This document shows, piece by piece, positions 48,020-60,683 of a DNA stretch of 64,000 nucleotides. Position 1 is the first letter of the stretch; every line of letters starts with the position of its first letter. The position numbers were made by a program, and so were the translations under genes. The stretch is from Tillus elongatus (Eukaryota > Arthropoda > Insecta > Coleoptera > Cleridae): the NCBI GenBank assembly GCA_964006375.1, contig OZ023270.1:58410288-58474287 (forward strand). Direction: 5' to 3'. Below the pieces are notes generated by a model. The model was not told the DNA's origin, made no database searches, and was given only the letters and a program-made list of their open reading frames with translations.

Positions 48020-48128
48020 TAATATCCTTATGTTATGTTTCATGTTGAAGTTGCAAAGAACACAAGAAGTGTAATACGTTGTTTCACATACAATATAACT
48101 TCTAACAATAATCTCCAAATTTAATTAT

Positions 48129-48197
<69 letters not shown>

Positions 48198-48986
48198 CAT
48201 ATTTGTTTAATTGTGTTTCACTGTCATATCCATACTTTACGCGCTCCAAATTGGAGCATAATGGAACTTTTTAATTGTTATAATTCAACGTATTATTGTG
48301 TTCTCCTTTCTACCAAATCTTTTCACTGTAAACAAAATCTATTTACATCTAGGGACAAAGTAAAGTAGTCTGTATGATGCTTTACTATAACAACCAGAAG
48401 ATTATCAGCCGGTCGCATCCCAAATGACTGAATGTAAGATACCCATCTCTGTAGATATCTTTACATGGATCTCTCCAGAAACTAATTAAAAATCAGCTTA
48501 ATTGTACAAAGATTGTTCGTGGCTCACATAAATCCAATGGCTTAATGAACAATACTAATTTTAGGAAGGAAACTACTATTTATTGACTGTGTGAACTTAA
48601 ATATTCTGTATAAAATAAATTGGCATATACACCCTGTCCAAAAATAATACCATCTTTTAAAGCAATAAACGCTTTTAAATTTTATTAAAAGCACTTTTTA
48701 ATAGTACTGCCTTTACCTTAATTTTGCCGGTACAATGATTGTCTAAAATGTGTATAATTAAATTCAACTTTCTCCTGTTTAATGATTCCGTAAAGCGACG
48801 AAACCGTCTCTAGGTCTTTATTTAAAGTTATGAGCAATATTATATACTACTTGTGAGATTTAATACCTTGTTTAAAGACATGTTGCACTAAATTAGGTTT
48901 ATTCTTAATGCATATGTTTTCTCTCAACAATTTTTGTTATAACATGCCAACTTAATGAGGTTTTACGACTATAAAGGCAATCTTCA
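48020..48986. other. Intronic spacer
   Basis: No gene seen. It contains one TA array (listed separately). Confidence 0.4.
48132..48194. repeat. (TA)n microsatellite
   Basis: 63 bp of TA, outside a recognisable composite repeat. Confidence 0.95.
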
Positions 48987-49560
48987 GCTCAAGGTTTCCT
49001 CTTCCGGGCTTGCAAATACTTTTCACCAGCTAATTTCTATACCTTATATACTCAAAAATAAGGCCAAACCTCGAATACAGCTCCCACATCTGGTGTGCCG
49101 CTGCCGCTTCTCTGCACTCGCTATCCTGGACTCCATTTAGAATAGAGCTATACGTCTCATCGGTGATCTTACCCTCACCCGAAGGCTGCCATCCCTTGCC
49201 CACCGACGTGCGGTTGATAACCCCTCTCTCTTTTATAGGTATATGCACGGGCACTGCTCAGAGGAGCTTTCTTCCATAGTTCCTCCACCTGCTGCCCCCA
49301 GCAGATCTACGAGGGGAACAGAGCGAATGCACCCTTTTACTGTCCAGGTCACCAGACATAGAACATCTTGTTATGCCCGCTCTTTTGTCCCGAGGACTTC
49401 CAAGTTGTGAAATTTCTTACCGGCTCATGTTTTTCCTTATCCTCCGAACCTCCAAACCTTCAAGTCCAGAATTAACAAGTTGCCTCTTTCCTCCATGTCG
49501 ACACCACGGTACGATAGTATTTAGGCTGGGAGCCCTCGTGGTGTGTTGTTTAAATTTTTA
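48987..49560 (+). mobile_element. Jockey/CR1-like retrotransposon, copy 4 (3' end only)
   Basis: It starts abruptly at GGTTTCCTCTTCCGGGC, inside the RT C-terminal region, and ends GTGGTGTGTTGTTTAAATTT plus A-rich sequence. The 5' truncation is typical of incomplete reverse transcription. It lies 108 bp before P450 exon 4. Confidence 0.88.
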
Positions 49561-49668
49561 AAAAAAGTTACAGCCTTGTTTTCGCATCGTCGTTATGTCA
49601 TTGGTTTTTTTATTTATTATAAAAGTAACTTTTATAATAATAATTTATTATTTGAATTATACTTGCAG

Positions 49669-49735
49669 AAACAGCAATGGGTGCAAAAGGAAACGCTCAA
49701 ACTGCAGACTCCGTCTTTGCTAAATCAACCAACAA
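49669..49735 (+). CDS. CYP4: Cytochrome P450 family 4, coding exon 4
   Basis: A 67-bp exon. With the G of exon 3 it gives ETAMGAKGNAQ, the signature of insect CYP4 proteins at the helix E-F region, then TADSVFAKSTN. The acceptor is ATACTTGCAG and the donor ACCAACAA|GTAAG. It ends in phase 2 and joins exon 5 in frame. Confidence 0.95.
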
Positions 49736-49793
49736 GTAAGTTTCATGTAGCAAGAGGCGGGAAATAGATATAAACGTTTATGTATGTTTTTAG
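49736..49793 (+). other. CYP4: P450 intron 4 (58 bp)
   Basis: GTAAGT...ATGTTTTTAG. The only intron in the gene that escaped expansion. Confidence 0.9.
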
Positions 49794-49920
49794 AGTGTTG
49801 GAGACTATATTTCTTCGGATTTTATGCATTCCGTACCATTTTGATTTCATATTTAAACTGACAAAGTTACACAGAGAAGAACAAGAGGCAGTCAAATGCA
49901 TGCAAAACTTCACTGATGAG
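49794..49920 (+). CDS. CYP4: Cytochrome P450 family 4, coding exon 5
   Basis: It completes codon 225 and encodes residues 226-267: VLETIFLRILCIPYHFDFIF, then KLTKLHREEQEAVKCMQNFT and DEV. This is the helix F-G region, where CYP4 proteins have 'RxFxxWxHPDFIFxLTxLxxxxxKxxKxxHxFT'. The donor is GATGAG|GTAACT, phase 0. No later exon (I-helix, ExxR, heme-binding FxxGxRxCxG) was found to 64000. Confidence 0.93.
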
Positions 49921-50230
49921 GTAACTGTCTTTAGTTTTAATTTATTTATATTTACGTTTCGTTTTCTTGCACCTTAAAAGTCGATCGTTTTATTTTAAAA
50001 CTGAATACCTAGCCTTAAGATTTTTAACACAAATTCGACAATCAAAATCCAGGGAGACAGGTTGTAATGAAGCATATATTTTCGGGACAGTCGTAGATAT
50101 CAAAAGCGACTGTTCGGAAATAAATTTATTACAAATCATACCGATAAAAATATTCTCCGCAGTTAAATTATTTTATTTATTTATCAGTAATATTTTTAAC
50201 AAACACGCATTTCGAATTATCGCTTCAGAA
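49921..50230. other. Start of P450 intron 5, no gene seen
   Basis: Open frames here do not continue the P450 and have no recognised domain. Confidence 0.4.
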
Positions 50231-50524
50231 TAAAAACATACCTGCACAAGGTAGGGTAAGGTATCTCCACCGATTAGATTTTCAGCCGGTGGCTGGAGAT
50301 ACAATAAGGACTGAAGGCAGAAAGAGTTTGCGACTGGTATAGTAAGGTCGAAGGTTTTATAGAACCAAGTGTTGCGTTAGAGAGATAGAGAATTCGACCG
50401 TTTAATCGTAATTAGTTTTCGTAGTTAGGTACCGTCCGTGTAGCACTATACACCGTAAGAATTGGCCCGTTAGTTTGTCCGAATAGGTAAGACCTTTGTC
50501 AATTTTATGCTATTTGGTGATAGC

Positions 50525-50607
50525 GAATTTTCATACTGTAAAGATAGAGAATTTTCATACTTTAGAGATACCGAATTTTCATACTTTAAAGATAGTGAAT
50601 TTTCATG
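50525..50607. repeat. 24-bp minisatellite, 3.5 copies
   Basis: GAATTTTCATACTTTAAAGATA-like units start at 50525, 50549, 50573 and 50597. Confidence 0.9.
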
Positions 50608-51187
50608 CATTTTATCGTAATATCGTATCCCTTCGGCGACTTCGAGATCGTGCGTCCGAGACAAGACCCCTCTCTCCCCGTATCCTAGCAATGTTAGCGT
50701 GTTGTAAGCCATTGGAAAAGTGATGCTGTAGTGACACAGACTTTTCAAGTGGATTACGCCCGTCCGTCCTGATTTTATCCTGGTTTAGACGCTGTAGTGA
50801 CACAAGTAAGCTTAGATCAAATCAGTTCGCGGCAGTATCCCGTCACGACCCTATCACACCGACTTCCTTTTCGTTCTCGACACCCACAGGTGTCGAAGTA
50901 TCTCGACTGACACGACATCGGCTTCGCCCTAGGATACGCTATTTGGGCGATTCTGTAACGCCCGCCGTGTCAATCCATCTATTACCTGCATCTCCGTGTC
51001 GTAAACCACGGTGCTCGGGGTATTCGTGGCCGGACCTCTCTACCCAAGGTACAGAGGGTCAAACGGACGCCGGATCCTCCTCCGTGCAAGTAATTGACTA
51101 ATCTCGTCTCGTCCGTCCTCTAGTATATTATAAGAGATAGGGTAGAACAGTAGGCACTACCAGGATTGTGAATCTTAGCGAATTTCT

Positions 51188-51196
<9 letters not shown>

Positions 51197-51260
<64 letters not shown>
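51197..51260. repeat. (TA)n microsatellite inside the LTR-like segment
   Basis: 64 bp of TA preceded by TGTATGTGTG. Confidence 0.95.
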
Positions 51261-51263
<3 letters not shown>

Positions 51264-52477
51264 TCTTAGTAACGTTGTAAATAGGATATCTGGTCATTAA
51301 ATAAATCTGCTACATCTATATAGAATTTCAGAAGGTCATGGAATTGTCGGGGTAGCGATTAAAGCCCGCCGCCCCAGAGGTAACTACAGCAAAGGCTACC
51401 GGGCCCTCTCCACAGAGCTAGCCAGGCACTCTGATCACACCTGTGGTCGTAGTCTTGTGACGAGGTCGCAGACACCCTAGCAGGGAATAAACCCTTTCAA
51501 AATCTGGCGCCCGGGACCGTTCCTGTAAATCAGTTACCTGTTTCACTGTATAGTTCACCCCGTAAGTCAGGCCTCGTTACAAGGTCATATTGCAGGCTTC
51601 ACTAGATTCCGCTTTTTAATCAATAGGCATACTCACATAAAAATTTTAAATGCTGTTACCTACTCTATTTGCAATGCCTCATTGTTAAGTTTTTTAGAAT
51701 ACGGTGGTTTATCTAAGGTCAACGGAGACTTCTTGGAGCATCCAAACAAACGAAACCTATCTGTATCTCCTGGCGTATACAAATAGCTGTTTTTGCTTGC
51801 TAAAACCTTCCTACAATATCTCTCTTGTTGTACTGTGTATACGTTAAAGCTGTTGTGAAAGCCTTAAATTGCCGCATACTGAGGTGTTCAAAGAAGGACG
51901 AAAGCGGTATATGACTCCTGTTATACAGGGTGTTTCAGAAATGATGGTCTATGTTACAGATGCACATTCAACACAAAAAAATAAGACTATTTTTTATATA
52001 AGCATGGGTCCGCAAATGCTTAGTTGTTTAAATACAGCGTGTCAAAGTTATTTGTTTTTGTCAGTTTTTCACGAATAAGTCCGAGTCAAATTAACATTTT
52101 GACGTGAAAATTGGCATAAGGGGGTTTTCTAGAGCAAGAAATTTAAATATGTTATTGTTAATAACACTGCTGGTAGAGGGCGCCACCTGTAAGACTATGC
52201 TTGCATTCAATTGACTATAATTTTTTGACACCCAGTAATATCGCCCTACCGTATAGCTCCATTGCACCCCTTATCAATTGTAAGCAAAAAATGTATATTT
52301 AATCCAAATCTCTCAGACACACCATTTTCGAGATATTTCAATTTATGTATGTCGATGTCGCTCAAAGATTAATTTTTCTCATGTAATTAAATGTATTGTC
52401 TGCAAATTTAACAGCAAATAAAACAACAAATAAAAAAGTTTATAACATGTTATGATACTTGACTACAATAAATGTTA

Positions 52478-53339
52478 AAAATGGCCACCCTCCACTTCAA
52501 TACACTTTCGTATTCTGCGGAGCATACAACGTCGTACTCTTTGAAATATTTCTGGTGTATTCCTAATTTGTTCGCATCCAAGTACAATTATTTGCTGCAG
52601 ATCATCAACATTTTTAACATTTGCTTCATAAACAATACTTTTGAGATGCCCCCATAAATAAAAGTCCATAGGATTTAAATCAGGGGATGGAGCCGGCAAT
52701 GGCTGAGGTCCACCGCGTCCGATCCATCTGCGTCCAAAAGTATTGCTTAGGTAATTTCTGACATTTGTGGCGAAATGTGTAGGGTGGGGGGGCTCTGTTA
52801 TGCATAAACCACAGGTTAGGTCTTATGTCAAGAGGTACATTTTCTAATTTAAGTCTGTGAGGTAAAAAAATTGGTCCTATCAAATTACAGCATACAATTC
52901 CAGCCCATACATTTAAGGAAGATTGCTGTGGATGATGCCTTTCAAAAACTGCATGGGGATTTTCGTCAGCCAAAATATGGCTGTTACGAAAATTGACGAT
53001 CCCGTCGCGCCCAAATCCAGACTCGTCAGTGAACAATACACAATTCAACAAGTTCTCTACATTATGATGTTGAAGAAACCATTGGCAAAATTGTAAGCGA
53101 GGTATAAAATCTCTTTCAGGCGATAGTGCCTGCACACGTTGGATGTGATATGGACGCAATTGTTGCTCGTGAAGAACCCGCCATATCGTTGCATTGGATG
53201 CTCCCAGATGATTGGCCATTTCCCTAGTATTTATTTTTGAATTTTGTTCAATTTCATCCAATACAGCCTCTTCAAAATCAGGCTTTCGTGCACTTCGTGG
53301 TCTGCCTTGATCAGCAGTAACTTTATTAAGGGTACCTGG

Positions 53340-53425
<86 letters not shown>

Positions 53426-53632
53426 TAAAGAGACAGATCGATGTATTAGATAATGTAAGTGTGTACCTGTTTCTCGCAGACGGATGTCAATTCGTTGAAA
53501 CATCCTTGTGTCTGGAATTCTCCGATTTGGGAAGGCTTTTTGATACAGTCGTTTCGCCTCATAACAGTTACAAAAAGCCCGTGAATACATAACATCCATG
53601 TCTGTTAGTTCATTGTTGGTAAAGACTTCCAT
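52478..53632 (-). pseudogene. DUF4817-type mariner-like transposase
   Basis: The start MEVFTNNELTDMDVMYSRAF and the phrase YQKAFPNRRIPDTRMFQRI belong to the DUF4817 helix-turn-helix. After a (TA)n tract come NHLGASNATIWRVLHEQQLR, NCVLFTDESGFGRDGIVNFR (first catalytic Asp) and SLNVWAGIVCCNLIGPIFLP. The second catalytic box reads WFMHNRAPPPY, where Asp is usual, so Asn replaces it. The C-terminal block is APSPDLNPMDFYLWGHLKSI. Two frame changes and the TA tract break the gene. Confidence 0.88.
53342..53423. repeat. (TA)n tract inside the transposase gene
   Basis: 82 bp of TA lie between the HTH-coding and linker-coding parts. It has no composite-family flank, so it looks like in situ expansion. 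Confidence 0.95.
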
Positions 53633-54570
53633 ATTTAATTAGAAAAATTACGGAATTAATTACTTAAAAATAGTGAGTAGTCTCAAACGAAAAAGTCAAA
53701 TGTTGTATATGTCACGACGAAAACGCAAATGTCAAGTCCCGTAACGATGGAAACCACTTTGTTAAATGGTTTGTTCAAAGTTTGTTATCATGGCTTTTTA
53801 TTTTATCTTCATGATTGTGTCTTGTCAGTTCTTTTTTCTGGTAAGATTTTAATTTTTAACTAGAGAATAAGAAAATTAAGTTCATACTGATAGCAATTAA
53901 AAGGTGAAAAATGTATTCCTATTATTTGTCGCAGAATTAATTGTTTAGCGACATCGACATACAAAAATTGAAATACCTCGAAAATGGCGTGTCTGAGAGA
54001 TTTTAATCAAATATAATATTTAAAACTGTCAGAGCGATGTCATTCGGCATAGAATAGTTTATTATTTTTGAAAAAAATATGGGCTATTAAGGTTGACCCG
54101 TGGTTGAAAAATATGTATAAAGATGTCAAAAACTTTGGTAAATGGAGGTAACAATAGAGCAATTGAGAGGAGGAAGTTAAAGTAAGACATATTTTCCATT
54201 CAGAATGTCAAAATTTGAAGTATAGTGAACTTGGTCCACAACTGCCAATGATTTTTTGGATGAACCCGTTAAATTTTGTAAAAACACAGCACAAGTCATA
54301 GACTTATTGTGTATTGCATATTGTATAATTTAATTGAATAAACATAATAATAAAATAAACATAATAATACATTTTTTGCTTACAATTAATAAGGGCTGCA
54401 ATGTAGCTATACGATAGGTCGATATTACTGGGTGTCAAAAAATTATAGCCAATTGACTGCAAGCCATATCTTACAGGTGGCGCCCTCTGCCAGCAGTGTT
54501 ATTAACAATAACATATTTAAATTTCTTGCCTTCGAAATCCCCAACATGCCAACTTACTTGAAAATTTCAG

Positions 54571-55018
54571 TTTTTCCTCTTAAAACGCCAAAGTCACGAT
54601 ATGAAACGTCAGAAGCGGCAACTTTTAGGCAAATAACCTAAAGCGTGTGTTTTACAACCCTTTGTGTTACAACTCCAACCCTCATAATTGTTCTTCACTA
54701 AAATATTTCCAGAAAATTCATTTCAAATAGACTCTTTCTCTGATGATTGGGCAATAGGTTTAGTTATAGAGTTTATGGTTTAATAGTCTATAATTTTAGC
54801 GAGTTTTTTAGGAAAATTTCACTAATGAGGAGAACGCGGCTTTTGAATTTTTTCCTGTTGTTTCTGAAATGAGCGCGAACTACGGTAAAGCTCAATATCG
54901 CCGTTATTATGCAAAAAAAGTGTATACGTTAATTATAGGGTGTCTTAAGCTGCAGCTTTTAAAATTATTTCGACAATCTCAGGATGGCCCATAAGTCGCT
55001 TGTGATACAAGTTATCTT
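54571..55018. repeat. Decayed composite-repeat fragments
   Basis: 54800-54870 (AGCGAGTTTTTTAGGAAAATTTCACTAATGAGG in pieces) is a worn hairpin end with its GAGCGCGA block. TACGGTAAAGCTCAATATCG at about 54891 also occurs near 29206. Confidence 0.5.
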
Positions 55019-55150
55019 TTAGTGAATTTTTATTTAAAAAAATTCACTAATAGAGAGGTATCGATGGTGAGACTTTGCAAAAATTTTTTCAAATGAGCGC
55101 GATTTAGGACCCCTAGAACCCATATCCGGGGTCAGTTTCAATTTTTATAT

Positions 55151-55153
<3 letters not shown>

Positions 55154-55244
<91 letters not shown>
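55154..55244. repeat. (TA)n array 2 of L2
   Basis: About 91 bp of TA, preceded by TTTCAATTTTTATATGTT. Confidence 0.95.
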
Positions 55245-55248
<4 letters not shown>

Positions 55249-56045
55249 ATGATAACTCAAAAAATAATTAACCGATTTCGATGAAACTCGGCAAGTGCCT
55301 TTCTTTTATTAATGGCTTGGATGAGTTCGTTATGCAGGAAAATCGGACGGGTTTTTCCGGGAAAATTTAGTTTTCTTTCAAAAAAAAATTTTTTTGCGAA
55401 AATAACAAAGCTGTTTTAATGAAATTTATTATATATCTTGCCTTGGGAGAGGACTTACTAAGTACCAAAATTCAACTTTCTCAGTTTAGAGAAAATTGAG
55501 TTATTCAAATTTTAAATTTTCTTTTGAAACAATTTTTTTTCTCCAAAAATTACAAAGTTATTTTAATGAAATTTGGTGAGGATCTTGTCCTAGGAAATAC
55601 CTTACTATCTACCAAAATTAAACTTTCTAAGATTATAGAAAACTGAGTTAATCAAATTTTTATAGCTCACTGCAGTGTTAAAATCAATGCTATTGTCCTC
55701 ACTATTTTAAACACGTGGGTCGGGGACTGACCGAATTCATTCCCAGTTGCTATTGATCTACTCATATTCTCTGAATATGTTAGAAACGTGGTATCTACTT
55801 CATTCCAAGTCACTATTAACCGACTATTTATGAAATCAAATAAGTAAATTAAATCGATTGTCATAAAATATGTAGTGTAGTGTATTAAGACTAAGGGAAA
55901 AAGAAATAAAACATATATAACTGTGCACATTTTGATTATATTTTAGGGTGTGCGGCGCACACCTAGCTCACTAGGAGAAATCGCCACTGCTTGAGAGAGG
56001 TATTGTCACAGCATAATATCTTATTAAAGTTCATTTGTAAATAGG

Positions 56046-56173
<128 letters not shown>

Positions 56174-56636
56174 TCATAACTCAAAAAATAATTAACCGAT
56201 TTCGATGAAACTTGGCAAGTGCCTTTCTTTTATTAATGTCTTGGATGAGTTCGTTATCCAGAAAAATCGGACGGGGTTTCCCGGAAAATTTTTGAGTTTT
56301 CTTTCGGAAAAAAAATTTTTCTCCGAAAGTAACAAAGCTGTTTTAATGAAATTTACTATATATCATGTCTCAGCATAGATATTACTACGTACCAAAATTC
56401 AACTTTCAAAGTTTAGAGAAAATTGAGTTATTCAAATTTAAAATTTTCTTTCGAAAAAAAATTTTTTCTTCTAAAATTACAAAGTTATTTTAATGAAATT
56501 TTGTGGATATCTTGCCTTAGGAAATACCTTACTACGTATTAAAATTAAACTATCTAAGTTTATAGAAAATTGAGTTATTTGAATTTGAAGCATTTAATAA
56601 AAATTCACTACCATAACGCACTTGCTGCGTCCCGAG

Positions 56637-57049
56637 TTTTTTTTTACCTCTTTTACCTCTTGGTAAGCGATTGATAATATAAGAATATTATTGCATTTTC
56701 CGTCGAATTATAATGTATGATTTTTTTAAGAAAAAAGATTTAACAGCGTTCATCGTTTTCAGTTATTTTAAATGTTTTGAAGCTTTTCACATTTTTGGCA
56801 CATTTCAAAAATTATGAAACGTTTTTTTTGCCAATAGATAGCAAAGTCACATGGGCGCATTCAGAAAGTTTTTTGTTAATATTATTCGTCAAAAAAAATC
56901 CAGATAACGTAGACAGAGCGTTTTGAAATAGTGACTAGATTTAAAAAGATCGAAACTGCCGTAACTCAATTTTCTCAAATGATAGAGCCTATATTTGTGT
57001 TCCAAAAGTGGAGGGCATGCGCGCTGCTTCAAGTTTTATATAACACTCC
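56637..57049. other. Spacer before the hAT element
   Basis: No gene seen. TCATCGTTTTCAGTTATTTT-type sequence here resembles 29370-29400, so it may be another old repeat. Confidence 0.4.
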
Positions 57050-57057
57050 CTATACCT

Positions 57058-59792
57058 CAGGGGTGTGCGGTGACATTTTAAATAAGGGAAGCAATTCTCA
57101 GCAACTTACCTATTTGTAGTGTAACCCAATTCTTCTGTCGTTTTTGGCAAATTCGTCAATAATGTCGTCATAAAACTGTGGATTCTGTGACATTTCCTGG
57201 ACGAGGTTATTGTCAACTGACAAAATTGAAATTTGAGAAAGTCTTTCCTGTCCTGTTGAATTCCTAACAAAACTCTTGATACGTTTCAATGTAGAAAAAT
57301 TTCGTTCTACAGGCGCACTAGTAGCAGGACTTGTTAATACTAATTCACATAATTTGAACACTTCAGAATATGCATTTTCCAATTTTGATTGTTTTAAGAA
57401 AGTTAAAAGTTCACTAGCGTAAGTTTTTGTGTCAATAACATCGGGTTCATAAATGACTGTAAGTTCCGATCGTAATAAGGCTTTGTGAAAATAATGTCCA
57501 TAGTGGTGGAATAATGATTTGAATGAATCTTCTGGGAAAGGTATCCCTTTAAATCCTCCAAAATTACACAATTCTAGAAATTTCAGGTCACTGAGATAAT
57601 CAAATCTGCAGTTAATTTGCTGCTGAATTTGATCTATGATTTCGTAGAAAAGGCGGCGATAAGAAGTTTGAAGGTCTCCCATATTATCAGTGCGCAGACG
57701 CTTTCTTCGTGGCTCCACTTCTCCTAATTCAATTGTTTTTTCCCAGAACTTATCAAATTCATTCCTTTTTTGAATTATAATGGATTTAAATTCACTAATT
57801 TTTTTCAGGCAAAAACCAATGTCATTTGTTTTACATTGCAAGATGTTTAATACATTATCTGAAAACGGAAATATTTCCGAAATTATATTAAGTAAAAAAT
57901 TAAAATTAAAGTCTCTTTTCAAACCATTCAAAAGTCCTCTAGAACTATTTATTGTTTCTGCGTCCCAATTTTTGCTATTTTCCATAATAAAGTTCAACTA
58001 ACGATTCACGGTGTTCAAATATAGTTAACACAAGCCTGCCGTTGTAGTTCCATCGCGTTGCAGCTAATTTGGGTAAACGTTTTTGAACAATTGAGTCTAA
58101 GGCTTGTGTGCGCTTCGTAGATTTGGAAAAAAAGCAGCCATTCCACTTAGGGTAGCAAAAAACACTTTACATTCTTTAATATGATTTATAGATTGGGATA
58201 AAATTAAATTTGATTTATGAGCACAGCAGTGTACAAATAAAGCACTGCAGAACGTTTCCCGCACTTTAGCTTGAAGACCTCCTAAATGTCCGGCTATAAC
58301 AGCAGCCCCATCATAGCTTTGAGCAATTAATTTATTATCAGCCTCCTTAATATCTTTCATAATATTAAGCACAATTTTATATAGAGCGTTTGCGGTACGA
58401 TCTTCTGTCACATTTTTAAAGCCTAAAAATCTTTCTTGTACACTCCCATCCATCTTTAAGTAGCGTATTACTACAAATAGTTGACTTAAATCAGTTACAT
58501 CGGTTTTTTCATCTAGAACAATAGCAATTAAAAGAGTCTGTTTAATTTCCGATTTAATTATGTTCAAAATAATAGTGGCAGCGGTCGAAATTAAGTCATT
58601 CTGAATGCGATTTGATGTCCCGCGAAAAACTTTACACTGTTCCAAGTGATTTTTTAAACAAATGTCGTACTTGGCTATTAAAGAAACTAGATCTTGAAAG
58701 TTTCCCCTATTTGCAGATGTAGTTGTTTCGTCATGACCTCTGAAGCCCAATCCATGCTGACCAAGAAAACACACAACATCAATAAGTCTTTTTAATATGT
58801 TAGTCTGTTTTTATCAACCAATTCATTGTGTTGGCGATGACTAATTTCCGTTTTTCCAAAGACACTTAATTTTAAAATGCTCTGTAAATGCGCTTTAGAC
58901 ATAACATGTTTTTTACTACTTTATGTAGATTATTCAAGTCGGAAAACCCACTTTTATCCCACACCCCCCTTTCAGTCACAAATAGACTACAAGGCCAACA
59001 AAACAGTTTATTCCTGATTTAACAACCCGTTAACCATTCATATTGTTTATAAGTTTTTTCGGCGTTGAAATGTCGAATACATGTTTTAATTCTTGTATTT
59101 AAGTTTTTTAGAGTAGGTTTCGGCCTACCTTTATTAATAATAGCAAGTTTTTCAGCAAACTGTAAAGCTGAAAATCCTTCGGTCATCAAAAAACACACAA
59201 CACAATCACAGTTATTATTACCACTTGTTTGTAAAGTTTGTAAATCCCCACCCCCACCGTTGCCGCTGTTAAAAGCTGATGTACTTGTAGCCATATTAAT
59301 ACTCATAAAATGCCAATGTATTTAACTTAGACGACTGCTTATATCTACGAAATAATGCGAGACATTCTCTTTGTATGTGTAGCGGGTCTCCCCGGTAGAA
59401 TACGTTCTAAAAATACACGTACACACATCGAGCGAGCGTGCGGTTCTCCTCAAGTGGTCTGCTGACTACATGTATTTAACTGAAGTCATTGCACCCACCC
59501 GTAGTATCAGGTTCATGCTGGTCGTTGGCGGAGCATTTACTGCGACGACGTCCTTGCTAAGAGCGCATATACAAACAAGTACAGTATGATGCATAATAAA
59601 TAATTATGTGTGTGAACTTGCGAATTAAAAATTTTAATAATTGATTTAGTTTCAGAATTTGAAATTTAATATTTAAAATACAAAATAGATTTTAAATATT
59701 GCGGTTTAATATAAATTATTTTTTAGTAGGTATGTAGTCGCTATTTTAAGGGAAGCAATGCTTCCCTTGCTTCCATGGACCGCACGCCACTA
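57058..59792 (-). mobile_element. hAT transposon with perfect 8-bp target duplication
   Basis: CTATACCT is found at 57050-57057 and again at 59793-59800, the 8-bp target duplication expected of hAT elements. The inverted ends are CAGGGGTGTGCGG on the left and, read inward, TAGTGGCGTGCGG on the right. Subterminal AAGGGAAGCAA is present at both ends. The 2,735-bp element encodes a ZMYM1-like transposase on the - strand. Confidence 0.93.
57110..59306 (-). pseudogene. ZMYM1-like hAT transposase (TTF finger, DUF4371, dimerisation)
   Basis: From the right: MSINMATSTSAFNSGNGGGG, RHFNAEKTYKQYEWLTGC, a TAA at about 59019, then LFCWPCSLFVTERGVWDKSG (TTF-type zinc finger). Next is the DUF4371/RNase H-like region (58774-58097) with GFRGHDETTTSANRGNFQDL, LIAIVLDEKTDVTDLSQLFV and AQSYDGAAVIAGHLGG. 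The last frame (57997-57110) ends in the hAT dimerisation motif TSPATSAPVERNFSTLKRIK. I see about four lesions: the TAA, small indels near 58900 and 58790, and one base lost or gained in the run of T near 58125. Otherwise the protein is complete. Confidence 0.9.
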
Positions 59793-59971
59793 CTATACCT
59801 ACACACTCTGGTTTGGAAAATATTTACTTCCCTTTATAATCGCATACCATTCTAATAACCAATCAGATTATTTGATTGTTTAGCGAAGAAAAATATTAAA
59901 GCATTTAAATTAACTTTGGCACAAAATAAGGAAGTAATAATTAATTTGATAGGATTATCTACATTTACATT
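59793..59971. other. Short spacer
   Basis: Begins with the right copy of CTATACCT. No other feature. Confidence 0.5.

Positions 59972-60683
<712 letters not shown>

Larger units (their letters stand above)
50231..51620 (+). mobile_element. LTR-like segment with primer-binding-like site
   Basis: A GC-richer block without coding frames. It ends in GGGAATAAACCCTTTCAAAATC immediately before TGGCGCCCGGGACC at 51505. TGGCGCCC is the classic start of a retroelement primer-binding site, and AATAAA nearby fits an LTR polyadenylation signal. No gag or pol follows, so this would be a truncated 5' LTR plus leader. No second LTR was found. Confidence 0.5.
51926..54570 (-). mobile_element. Mariner-like element with long inverted repeats
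   Basis: The transposase (52478-53632, - strand) is flanked by long inverted arms. The left arm, ~52100-52380, includes AATTTAAATATGTTATTGTT and GACACCCAGTAATATCG. Its complement is at 53940-54010 and 54375-54540. The right arm is split by about 350 bp of unrelated sequence (54015-54370). The left terminus is probably ACAGGGTGTTTCAG at 51926 after a TA; the right terminus is decayed. Confidence 0.78.

Noticed and set aside
49967..50233. Continuation of the P450 as a sixth exon
   Set aside because: The translation has no CYP4 similarity and no acceptor in the right phase follows the donor at 49921.
50525..50607. CRISPR-like array
   Set aside because: The 24-bp units are directly adjacent with no spacers, so this is a minisatellite; the host is also clearly an animal.
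55667..55930. Hydrophobic 87-codon open frame in L2
   Set aside because: A related segment exists in L1 but the frame is not maintained there, and no domain is recognised. Treated as part of the repeat core.
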